Shown piece after piece: positions 1-5,740 of a stretch of 13,369 nt of DNA (position 1 is the first letter of the stretch; the number at the start of each line of letters is the position of its first letter). A program made the position numbers and the translations under genes. The DNA comes from Microcaldota archaeon (GTDB lineage Archaea > Micrarchaeota > Micrarchaeia > Micrarchaeales > Micrarchaeaceae). The notes beneath the pieces were generated by a model. It saw only the letters and a list, made by a program, of their open reading frames with translations. It did not search any database and was not told the DNA's origin. The stretch lies in NCBI GenBank assembly GCA_021829015.1, contig JAJZOJ010000004.1, positions 1 through 13,369 on the forward strand. The letters are read 5' to 3'.

Positions 1-37
1 AAGCGGCAGGTTGTGTGTTCAATTCACACCAACGGGA
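1..37 (+). tRNA. 3' part of a tRNA gene, probably tRNA-Tyr (5' end outside window)
   Basis: The T arm is clear: stem GTGTG at 13-17, T loop TTCAATT at 18-24, stem CACAC at 25-29. It is followed by an acceptor strand CAACGGG at 30-36 and discriminator A37. Bases 3-7 (GCGGC) would be the 3' side of the anticodon stem, with AA at 1-2 as loop positions 37-38. G72 implies C1 in the missing half, and the C1-G72/A73 combination is the classical archaeal tRNA-Tyr identity set, so Tyr is an inference. The anticodon is not in the window. No CCA is encoded; CTA follows. Confidence 0.6.
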
Positions 38-70
38 CTAAATTTGTTTATTTGCTCCATACAGAATTGC

Positions 71-78
71 TTAATACT
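71..78 (+). promoter_or_regulatory. Candidate TATA box for the aspS-gat operon
   Basis: TTAATACT lies about 43 nt before the aspS ATG and would place transcription start near position 100, leaving a leader of under 20 nt. A second candidate, TTTATG at 92-97, would give an almost leaderless message. No strong ribosome binding site is visible before the ATG. The T-rich stretch at 41-55 between the tRNA and this box may serve as a terminator for the upstream tRNA. Confidence 0.35.
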
Positions 79-116
79 GTGGCTTGCATTGTTTATGGAT
101 TCTTGCCGATGGTTAA

Positions 117-1406
117 ATGATACGGACTCACATGATAGGCGAACTCAACGAGGGCATGGACGGCCAAAAGGTGGTACTGGCAGGATGGGTCCATGAGGTT
201 AGGGAAACAGCGAAGATAACCTTCCTGATACTCAGGGACAGCACGGGCCTAGCCCAAGTGATTGTGAAGAAGGGAGAGGTTCCCGACGGGCTTCTCAAGA
301 AGGCATCACTGCCCAAGGAAAGCGTTGTAGTCATCAAGGGAACGATAAGGGCGAACAAGGAATCGAAGAAGGGATTCGAGATAGTGCCTAGCGACATAAT
401 CGACGTTAATCCGCTCTCCAGGCAGGTGCCGTTCGAGGTGACCGGGAAGGTCCCTGCGGACATAGACGTGCGGCTCAACCACAGGTACATAGACCTGCGC
501 CGCCTAGAGACATCGGCGATATTCAAGATAGAGTCCACGGTGCTCCAGGGGTTCAGGAGCTTCTTTGCGGGAAAGGGATTCACTGAGATAAGGCCACCTA
601 CGATAGTCGGGGAGGCGACGGAAGGGGGAGCTGAGGTGTTCCCCGTAGTGTACTTCGAGAAGGAGGCATTCCTTGCGCAGTCCCCGCAGCTATACAAGCA
701 GCTCGCACTTGTCGGGGGAATGGATAAGGTGTTCATGATAGTGCCTGTATTCAGGGCCGAGAAGTCAAACACCACATACCACCTTACGGAAGTGACCCAG
801 ATGGACATAGAGGTCGCGTTTGCAGATGCGAATGACGCGATACGCCTACTTTCGGAATGCACCAAATACATAATCGGGGAGGTCATGAAGCGGAACCCCG
901 AGGAATTGAGGCTGCTGGGCTCAAGCCTCAAGGTTCCGGATGTCAAGGTGGTAACCTTCAAGGAAGCTGTCGCCGCCCTCAAGAAGAAGGGCGTAACCGT
1001 CAAGGAGGGCTCTGACCTCACAAGGGAGGACGAGGAAAAGCTTGAGGAGATATACGGAGATGCGGTGGTGGTCAGGGACTACCCAAGGGAGGTCAGGGCG
1101 TTCTACAGCATGCCGAAAGAGGATGACAAGACTTTAACGGACAGCTACGACCTGATATACAAGGGCCTCGAGATAAGCAGCGGAGCACAGCGTATACACA
1201 AGCCGGAGATGCTCATAGAATCGCTCAAGATGAAAGGATTGAATCCGGACAACTTCGCGTTCTACGTGGATGCCTTCAGGGTCGGCGCCCCGCCTCATGC
1301 GGGATGGAGCATAGGCCTCGAGAGGTTCGTGATGAAGCTTACTGGCATGAAGAACATACGTGAGGTATCATTGTTCCCGAGAGACAGGAAGAGGCTTTCC
1401 CCATGA
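117..1406 (+). CDS. aspS: Aspartyl-tRNA synthetase, archaeal type (probably non-discriminating)
   Basis: Class IIb aminoacyl-tRNA synthetase that attaches aspartate to tRNA-Asp and, if non-discriminating, also to tRNA-Asn. It has 429 residues, normal for the archaeal form without the bacterial GAD insertion. Residues 1-105 are the OB-fold anticodon-binding domain (AGWVHEVRE at 22-30). The catalytic domain carries FRAEKSNTTYHLTE (motif 2, 212-225), ISSGAQRIH (353-361), GWSIGLERF (motif 3, 396-404) and the archaeal C-terminus LFPRDRKRLSP. The start at 117 is chosen because MIRTHMIGEL matches the usual archaeal N-terminus; ATG 132 would lose part of it. His26 sits where non-discriminating archaeal enzymes have His and discriminating ones Trp. 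It overlaps gatC by 4 nt (ATGA), which suggests translational coupling to the amidotransferase. Confidence 0.96.
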   Translation: MIRTHMIGELNEGMDGQKVVLAGWVHEVRETAKITFLILRDSTGLAQVIVKKGEVPDGLLKKASLPKESVVVIKGTIRANKESKKGFEIVPSDIIDVNPLSRQVPFEVTGKVPADIDVRLNHRYIDLRRLETSAIFKIESTVLQGFRSFFAGKGFTEIRPPTIVGEATEGGAEVFPVVYFEKEAFLAQSPQLYKQLALVGGMDKVFMIVPVFRAEKSNTTYHLTEVTQMDIEVAFADANDAIRLLSECTKYIIGEVMKRNPEELRLLGSSLKVPDVKVVTFKEAVAALKKKGVTVKEGSDLTREDEEKLEEIYGDAVVVRDYPREVRAFYSMPKEDDKTLTDSYDLIYKGLEISSGAQRIHKPEMLIESLKMKGLNPDNFAFYVDAFRVGAPPHAGWSIGLERFVMKLTGMKNIREVSLFPRDRKRLSP

Positions 1407-1726
1407 GCGAGGGCGAAGACAAAATGGCCGGCAAGCCTGCATGGCACATAGACAGGGAGCTCGTAGAGCACGTTGCGCTCCTTTCAAGGATAGAGCTTAC
1501 TGATAATGAAAAGGCACTGTATGCGGAGCAGCTTAGCGAGGTCATGAAGGCATTCAGCAGCCTTGACGAGCTGGATGCGCTTACAAAGGAAGAGGGAATG
1601 GCATTGCATGCAGTGGAGTCCGAGAACATATGGAGGGAAGACAAGGCGGCGCCAAGCCCATGGGACCCCCTTTCAAATTCATCTGCAAGCGTGGACGGGT
1701 ACGTGAAGGGCCCAAGGATACTCTAG
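1403..1726 (+). CDS. gatC: Asp/Glu-tRNA amidotransferase subunit C
   Basis: Small belt subunit that wraps around and stabilises GatA-GatB in the GatCAB amidotransferase. The 107 residues show the family's helical N-terminus (VEHVALLSRIELTDNEK, about 21-37) followed by AEQLSEVMKAFSSLDELD, then an extended tail with acidic and proline-rich stretches that usually threads between GatA and GatB. The start ATG overlaps the aspS stop (ATGA at 1403-1406). An AGGAAGAGG purine stretch lies within the upstream 20 nt. The first 12 or so residues (MSEGEDKMAGKP) precede the conserved part, so the internal ATG at 1424 is a possible alternative. Its stop codon directly abuts the gatA start. Confidence 0.9.
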   Translation: MSEGEDKMAGKPAWHIDRELVEHVALLSRIELTDNEKALYAEQLSEVMKAFSSLDELDALTKEEGMALHAVESENIWREDKAAPSPWDPLSNSSASVDGYVKGPRIL

Positions 1727-3124
1727 GTGGTTTCATTAATAACGTCTGTTAAGGAGCACGTAAAGGCATCAACCGGGGGAAGCATAGACCTCAATGAATT
1801 CTTTCATAAGATAATCGGGGAGTGCAGGGAGATACAGGAGAAATATTCCCCGTTCATAACCATGAAGGAAAACATCAGCGCCAGCCATGGCAATGGCATC
1901 CTTTTCGGGGTTCCCATCTCGGCCAAGGACTGCATATGCACAGCAGACATGAGGACAACCGCGGGGTCGAAGGTCCTGGAGAATTATATGCCCCCGTACG
2001 ACGCTACATGCATCACCAAGGCAAAGGCGGCAGGGGCCTCGCTTATAGGGAAGACCGCACAGGACGAATTCGGCTTTGGCACATTTACGGCAAATTGCGC
2101 ATACTCCGTGCCTAAGAATCCCTATGATGCCAAGCGTAGCTGCGGCGGAAGCAGCGGCGGTGCGGCATGCCTTACCGCTGCGGCAAGGTTCCCCCACATA
2201 GCGATAGCGGAATCTACAGGCGGCAGCATAACAGCCCCTGCAGCATTCACCGGAACGGTTGGCATAACACCGACATACGGGAGGGTCTCAAGGTACGGGC
2301 TTATCGACTACTCAAACAGCATGGACAAGATAGGCGTGATCGCAAAATCCGTGGACGATGCGGCACTGGGGCTGTCCGCAATAGCCGGCCACGACCCAAA
2401 GGACTCCACCAGCAGCCCCAGACCGTACGATGACATCATCGATGGCCTATCGGTTAAGGGTATGAAGGTTGGGATACCAATGGAATACTTCTCCGATAAG
2501 ATAGATGGCAGGATATCCAAGCTCGTCCTCGACAGGATAAAATCGCTGGAATCCCATGGAATAGAATGCGAGGAGATGTCATTGCCGCTGACATTGTATG
2601 CTGTCCCTGCATATTACCTGATAGCGGTCAGCGAGGCATCCACGAACCTCGCGAAGTACTGCGGACTGAGGTATGGGACTCAGGGCGACATGGACGGGAA
2701 TTTCGATTCATACTTCACGAAGATACGGTCCGGTTCATTTGGCGAGGAGGCGAAGCGGCGCATAATACTGGGCACCTTCGCACGCATGGCGGGGTTCAGG
2801 AACGCATACTACATAAAGGCGCTGAAGGTCCGCTCTCTAATAATAAAGGAATTCAAGAAGGCATTCGGCAAATATGATGCGCTGATGGCACCCTCGATGC
2901 CGATGCTTGCCCCAACATTCAAGGAGATAGGTGAACTTTCCCCGGCGCAGGTCTATTCCATGGACATGCTTACGGCGCCCTCCAACCTCGCCTGCATGCC
3001 TACCATTTCGCTCAATGCGGGAATGATAAGCAACCTGCCTGCAGGGATCCAGATAATAGGCGACCATTTCGAGGAGAGGAAGATAATAGCCCTGGGAAGG
3101 GCACTTGAGAGCGTGTGCAAATGA
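1727..3124 (+). CDS. gatA: Asp/Glu-tRNA amidotransferase subunit A (amidase)
   Basis: Amidase-signature subunit that hydrolyses glutamine (or asparagine) and supplies ammonia through a channel to GatB. The Ser-cisSer-Lys triad is readable: Lys67 in GVPISAKD, Ser143 in CGGSSGGAA, and Ser167 in STGGS. The 76- and 24-residue spacings match the family. TYGRVSRYGLIDYSNSMDKI (183-202) is a strong GatA signature. The 465-residue length is slightly short, mainly at the N-terminus. The start is GTG, immediately after the gatC TAG; the first in-frame ATG is too far in to be right. Oddities: the conserved GSDTGGSIRQPA and VGLKPT stretches read AESTGGSITAPA and VGITPT, so a normally near-invariant Arg and Lys are replaced by Thr. 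All three catalytic residues remain, so activity is expected. Confidence 0.93.
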   Translation: MVSLITSVKEHVKASTGGSIDLNEFFHKIIGECREIQEKYSPFITMKENISASHGNGILFGVPISAKDCICTADMRTTAGSKVLENYMPPYDATCITKAKAAGASLIGKTAQDEFGFGTFTANCAYSVPKNPYDAKRSCGGSSGGAACLTAAARFPHIAIAESTGGSITAPAAFTGTVGITPTYGRVSRYGLIDYSNSMDKIGVIAKSVDDAALGLSAIAGHDPKDSTSSPRPYDDIIDGLSVKGMKVGIPMEYFSDKIDGRISKLVLDRIKSLESHGIECEEMSLPLTLYAVPAYYLIAVSEASTNLAKYCGLRYGTQGDMDGNFDSYFTKIRSGSFGEEAKRRIILGTFARMAGFRNAYYIKALKVRSLIIKEFKKAFGKYDALMAPSMPMLAPTFKEIGELSPAQVYSMDMLTAPSNLACMPTISLNAGMISNLPAGIQIIGDHFEERKIIALGRALESVCK

Positions 3125-4515
3125 CGATGATAGGAATAGAGGTCCACTGCCAGCTCAACACTGAGACGAAGCTGTTCTGCAGCGATGCCTCCTATTCCTC
3201 AACCGCCAAGCCGAACGAGAACACATGCCCTGTATGCATGGGCTTTCCGGGGTACAAGCCCGTAATCAACAAGAAGGCACTGGACTACACGATACTTGCA
3301 GGGCTGGCCCTGCAGTGCACCATAGCCGAGGTTGCGCTGTTCTCCAGGAAGACATATTTCTATCCGGACCTTGCTAAGAACTACCAGATAACCCAGTACG
3401 AGAAGCCCATAGCCGAGAAGGGGGAACTCTCGATAAACGACCAGAGGATAAGGATACGGCGAATCCACCTTGAGGAGGACCCCGCCCAATTGGTGTACAA
3501 CGGAAGCATGGCGAGGTCGGAGTACACGATGATAAACTACAACAGGTCCGGCGCCCCGCTGATAGAGATAGTCACTGAACCGGACTTCAAGAGCCCAAAG
3601 GAGGTCAGGCTTTTCCTTGAGAAGCTTTCCTCGATACTGGAGCACCTTGGCGTATACGACCCCACCAGGGATGCGTCCTTGAGGGTGGACGCCAATATAT
3701 CCACAACTGGGGAAAGGGTGGAGCTCAAGAACATAACAGGATTCGAGAACGTGGAGAAGGCCCTAGCCTTCGAGGTCGTAAGGCAGAACGGAATGGCACG
3801 AATGGGCGAGGCCATACCCCGGGAGACGAGGCATTTCGACCCTTCGACAGGAACCACGAGGAAGCTAAGGGCCAAGGAAACGGAGGAGGACTACGGATAC
3901 ATATTCGATCCCGACCTTCCTGTAATAAGCATAAGCAATGAATGGGCCGATGGCATAAGGAAGGGCATGCCCGAGCTCCCAGACATAAGGGTCTCCAGGT
4001 TCGTTTCCCAGTACGGGCTCACGGAATACGAGGCAAGGGTACTGGTATACTACGACAAGAACCTCGCGGACTTCTTCGAGGAGTGCTGCAGGCTGCGCGG
4101 GAAGCCAAAGGAGCTTTCGGGCTGGATATCCAACTATTTGATAAAGAGCCTGAACTGGAGGTCAGAGCGCATAAGGGATTCGAAGGTTAAGCCGGAGACC
4201 TTCGTGGAGCTGCTAGACATGGTCGAGAAAGGGGATATAACGGAAAGGTACGCGAAGGAGCTCATAAAGGAATACGTTGATACTGGCATATCTCCCCGCG
4301 AACTGGCAGGAAAAGGCCGTATGCAGATGAATCAGGAAGAGCTAAAAACCATAATAAAGAAAACATTAAACGAGGAGGCTGCCGCCGTGGAACAGCTCAG
4401 GTCCGGAAGGCAGCAGGCCATGCAGTTTCTGATAGGGAAAATACTGTCCCTTACGGGGAAGCAGGCCGATCCGAAGCTTATACGCGAGATGATAAACGTC
4501 GAATTGGGGAATTAG
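3121..4515 (+). CDS. gatB: Asp/Glu-tRNA amidotransferase subunit B
   Basis: Subunit that binds the misacylated tRNA, activates the side-chain carboxylate with ATP and transfers ammonia to make Asn-tRNA(Asn). Visible signatures: GIEVHCQLNTETKLFC (5-20), TCPVCMGFPG (35-44, with Cys20/36/39 as candidate zinc ligands), HLEEDPAQLVY, and YNRSGAPLIEIVTEPD. The C-terminal third is the helical plus YqeY-like tRNA-binding tail. At 464 residues it is GatB-sized and lacks the AspRS-like insertion of GatE, so this is GatCAB and not GatDE. The ATG at 3121 is preferred because it overlaps the gatA stop as ATGA, the same arrangement as aspS/gatC. GTG 3115 and ATG 3127 are alternatives. The stop lies one base before tRNA-Asn. 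Confidence 0.95.
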   Translation: MTMIGIEVHCQLNTETKLFCSDASYSSTAKPNENTCPVCMGFPGYKPVINKKALDYTILAGLALQCTIAEVALFSRKTYFYPDLAKNYQITQYEKPIAEKGELSINDQRIRIRRIHLEEDPAQLVYNGSMARSEYTMINYNRSGAPLIEIVTEPDFKSPKEVRLFLEKLSSILEHLGVYDPTRDASLRVDANISTTGERVELKNITGFENVEKALAFEVVRQNGMARMGEAIPRETRHFDPSTGTTRKLRAKETEEDYGYIFDPDLPVISISNEWADGIRKGMPELPDIRVSRFVSQYGLTEYEARVLVYYDKNLADFFEECCRLRGKPKELSGWISNYLIKSLNWRSERIRDSKVKPETFVELLDMVEKGDITERYAKELIKEYVDTGISPRELAGKGRMQMNQEELKTIIKKTLNEEAAAVEQLRSGRQQAMQFLIGKILSLTGKQADPKLIREMINVELGN

Positions 4516-4516
4516 T

Positions 4517-4589
4517 GCCTCGATAGCTCAGTAGGTAGAGCGACTGGCTGTTAACCAGTAGGTCGCAGGTTCGAGTCCTGCTCGAGGCG
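4517..4589 (+). tRNA. tRNA-Asn (anticodon GTT)
   Basis: A complete 73-nt cloverleaf. Acceptor GCCTCGA (4517-4523) pairs with TCGAGGC (4582-4588), and the discriminator is G4589. The D stem is GCTC/GAGC, the anticodon stem ACTGG/CCAGT with loop CTGTTAA (anticodon 4550-4552), the variable loop AGGTC (4560-4564), and the T arm GCAGG-TTCGAGT-CCTGC. There is no intron and no encoded CCA. G46 and U47 of the variable loop are present; from memory, these are reported determinants for archaeal GatCAB. Only one base separates it from the gatB stop and no TATA box sits about 25 nt upstream, so it is probably cut out of the gat transcript by RNase P. Confidence 0.96.
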
Positions 4590-4609
4590 TTCGGCATACA
4601 GAAACAGTC

Positions 4610-4616
4610 TTATATG
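4610..4616 (+). promoter_or_regulatory. TATA box for tRNA-Asp
   Basis: TTATATG is centred about 25 nt before the first base of tRNA-Asp, the expected archaeal TATA-to-start distance. It is preceded by purine-rich GAAACAG, which could act as the B recognition element. The second tRNA therefore appears to be transcribed independently of the gat operon. Confidence 0.6.
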
Positions 4617-4637
4617 TTGAAGCGGAAAATCTATTGT

Positions 4638-4710
4638 GCCTTGGTAATGTAGTGGTCCAGCATGCGGCCCTGTCACGGCTGTAACCCGGGTTCGAATCCC
4701 GGCCAAGGCG
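4638..4710 (+). tRNA. tRNA-Asp (anticodon GTC)
   Basis: A complete 73-nt cloverleaf. Acceptor GCCTTGG (4638-4644) pairs with CCAAGGC (4703-4709), and the discriminator is G4710. The D stem is ATGT/GCAT, the anticodon stem CGGCC/GGCTG with loop CTGTCAC (anticodon 4672-4674), and the T arm CCGGG-TTCGAAT-CCCGG. The variable loop is only four bases (TAAC), one shorter than in the adjacent tRNA-Asn. That difference could help GatCAB avoid amidating Asp-tRNA(Asp). No CCA is encoded. It is the cognate substrate of the AspRS encoded upstream. Confidence 0.96.
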
Positions 4711-4733
4711 CCTTCTCCATACCTAAATCCTAC

Positions 4734-4784
4734 TAAAGGAAAGTATTTATAGCTATATAAACATAATATAAATAGTGGTATAAA
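4734..4784 (+). promoter_or_regulatory. vapBC promoter with phased TATAAA elements (possible operator)
   Basis: AAAGGAAAG followed by TATTTATA (4744-4751) looks like a BRE plus TATA box, giving a start near 4770. Three further TATAAA hexamers follow at 4756, 4767 and 4779, spaced 11 and 12 bp, about one helical turn; the last runs into the vapB start codon. Antitoxins of this kind usually autoregulate, so the phased repeats may be the operator. That role is inferred from position only. If 4756-4761 is the real TATA box, the message would be leaderless. Confidence 0.5.
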
Positions 4785-5017
4785 TGGCAAAGCTAATAGC
4801 TGTAAATGAGGAGGTGTACCTAAAGTTAAAAAGGCTTAAGGGAAGTAATTCATTTTCAGCGTTGCTTGACAGTCTTGTAGAAAGGAAATCTGGAGATGTC
4901 AGGAAGTATTTTGGGGTATGGAGAAACAGAACCGATCTTGACAAACTGGAGGCCGAAATCACCGCCAACAGAAAAGTAGCAGGATCGAAGAGAAGGAAGT
5001 CCTTGTATGGTGTTTGA
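4784..5017 (+). CDS. vapB: VapB-type antitoxin (archaeal DUF217-like)
   Basis: A 77-residue antitoxin predicted to bind and neutralise the PIN toxin encoded immediately downstream, and probably to repress its own promoter. The N-terminus MAKLIAVNEEVYLKLKRLKG, then SNSFSALLDSLVERK, follows the archaeal VapB pattern of a short DNA-binding segment (K-x-I-x-V-x-E-x-V-Y-x-K-L) and a leucine-rich helix. The basic C-terminal stretch (NRKVAGSKRRKS, about 62-73) would be the toxin-covering tail. Its stop directly abuts the TTG start of vapC. The gene is visibly richer in A and T than the GC-rich genes on both sides, which suggests recent acquisition. The ATG at 4784 is the only sensible start. Confidence 0.82.
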   Translation: MAKLIAVNEEVYLKLKRLKGSNSFSALLDSLVERKSGDVRKYFGVWRNRTDLDKLEAEITANRKVAGSKRRKSLYGV

Positions 5018-5389
5018 TTGGTAATCATCGATACAAATGTAGTTATAGAATATCTTAGAGGAAACACCAAAATAGCAAATATTGTAGATTCGAATATGGG
5101 GATGGGAGGAGTAAGTATAACTGCCATTACACGATACGAACTCTTGCAGAGGGCAAATAAAGACCAATCTGTCCTTTCTTTTATCTCTGAAATAAATGTG
5201 TACGATTTCGATAAACTGGCTTCAGATAGAGCGGCAGGCCTATGGCATAAGTTGAAGTCCAAAGGCAAGGTAGTCGACGACCTTGATCTCTTTATAGCAA
5301 GCATAGCGCTAAGTAATGGCGAGAAATTGATAACGCTTGATAACGACTTCAGACATATAGACGGAGACATTGAGATTATTAAAAAGTGA
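5018..5389 (+). CDS. vapC: VapC-type PIN-domain ribonuclease toxin
   Basis: A single PIN domain of 123 residues, the usual VapC length; such toxins are Mg2+-dependent RNases that commonly cut tRNA or rRNA. The acidic residues expected in the active site are present: Asp5 in VIIDTNVVIEYLRG, Glu41 in ITRYELLQ, Asp90 in VDDLDLFIAS, and Asp108/Asp110 in LITLDNDFRHI. The start is TTG immediately after the vapB TGA (5015-5017). No ATG or GTG lies nearby in frame, and starting later would remove Asp5. The zero-base junction implies translational coupling, so the antitoxin is made first. It shares the AT-rich composition of vapB. All catalytic residues are intact, so the toxin is probably functional. 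Confidence 0.87.
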   Translation: MVIIDTNVVIEYLRGNTKIANIVDSNMGMGGVSITAITRYELLQRANKDQSVLSFISEINVYDFDKLASDRAAGLWHKLKSKGKVVDDLDLFIASIALSNGEKLITLDNDFRHIDGDIEIIKK

Positions 5390-5560
5390 TTTCAACTAAA
5401 CCAAGGTTTCTGGCCTGCGCATGGATTTGAATTCTCTCCAAAACTTTTTGTGTAACGGTTAAATACTTTTACGTTTCATGCTGATTATTCAAGATAGACT
5501 GGATGACGACCTGGCAGGCATTGAGATGCCCTGCATACTGTGTGGAAAAGAATGGCCTAG
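5390..5560 (+). other. Spacer between vapC and the ClC gene, with candidate promoter
   Basis: No convincing gene is seen here. A T-rich run (CTTTTTG, 5444-5450) could end vapBC transcription. TTAAATAC at 5459-5466 is a plausible TATA box and would start transcription near 5490. Two short overlapping reading frames follow: ATG 5478 (54 codons, ending at 5642, containing CILC) and ATG 5503 (31 codons, ending at 5598). Neither resembles a known protein, and either could be the real N-terminus of the ClC gene if a frameshift exists in the C6 run at 5566-5571. Confidence 0.45.
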
Positions 5561-5740
5561 CACAGCCCCCCGAATATTCCGGCCTACCTGTGGGGTGAAC
5601 TCACGCTCGACGCAAGCAAACTGGGAAGGCATGAACGGCTGATACTGCTATCCGTCATTATAGGGATCCTGAGCGGCCTTGCAGCAATCGCGCTTTACTA
5701 TTCATTCTCATTCGTCACAAAGATACTTGTCGACGACATA
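5561..5740 (+). other. In-frame 5' extension of the ClC gene without ATG/GTG/TTG
   Basis: The ClC frame is open from just after a TAG (5558-5560) to the first ATG at 5741. Its translation looks like real ClC sequence: a charged cytoplasmic lead-in (GELTLDASKLGRHERL) followed by a hydrophobic helix (ILLSVIIGILSGLAAIALYY) matching the family's first membrane helix. No ATG, GTG or TTG occurs in the 60 codons. Possible starts are CTG at 5588 or 5621, or entry by frameshift from an upstream frame at the six-C run 5566-5571. The gene almost certainly begins here and not at 5741. Confidence 0.7.

Noticed and set aside
128..1021. A 297-codon open frame on the minus strand inside aspS
   Set aside because: It is the antisense shadow of a highly conserved gene in a codon-biased genome; the translation is Ser/Thr-rich with no family resemblance and no promoter.
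1769..2197. Minus- and plus-strand open frames inside gatA
   Set aside because: They are Cys/Gly/Arg-rich out-of-frame readings of gatA with no start signals.
5398..5406. CCAAGG after vapC matching the 3' acceptor of tRNA-Asp, as a possible attachment-site repeat flanking vapBC
   Set aside because: Only six bases match, which is expected by chance; there is no integrase gene.
5478..5642. 54-codon frame with a CxxC (ATG 5478) as an independent gene
   Set aside because: The ATG lies upstream of the transcription start predicted from the TATA box at 5459-5466, it overlaps the ClC N-terminal coding region, and it resembles no known protein. It is kept only as a possible frameshifted N-terminus of ClC.
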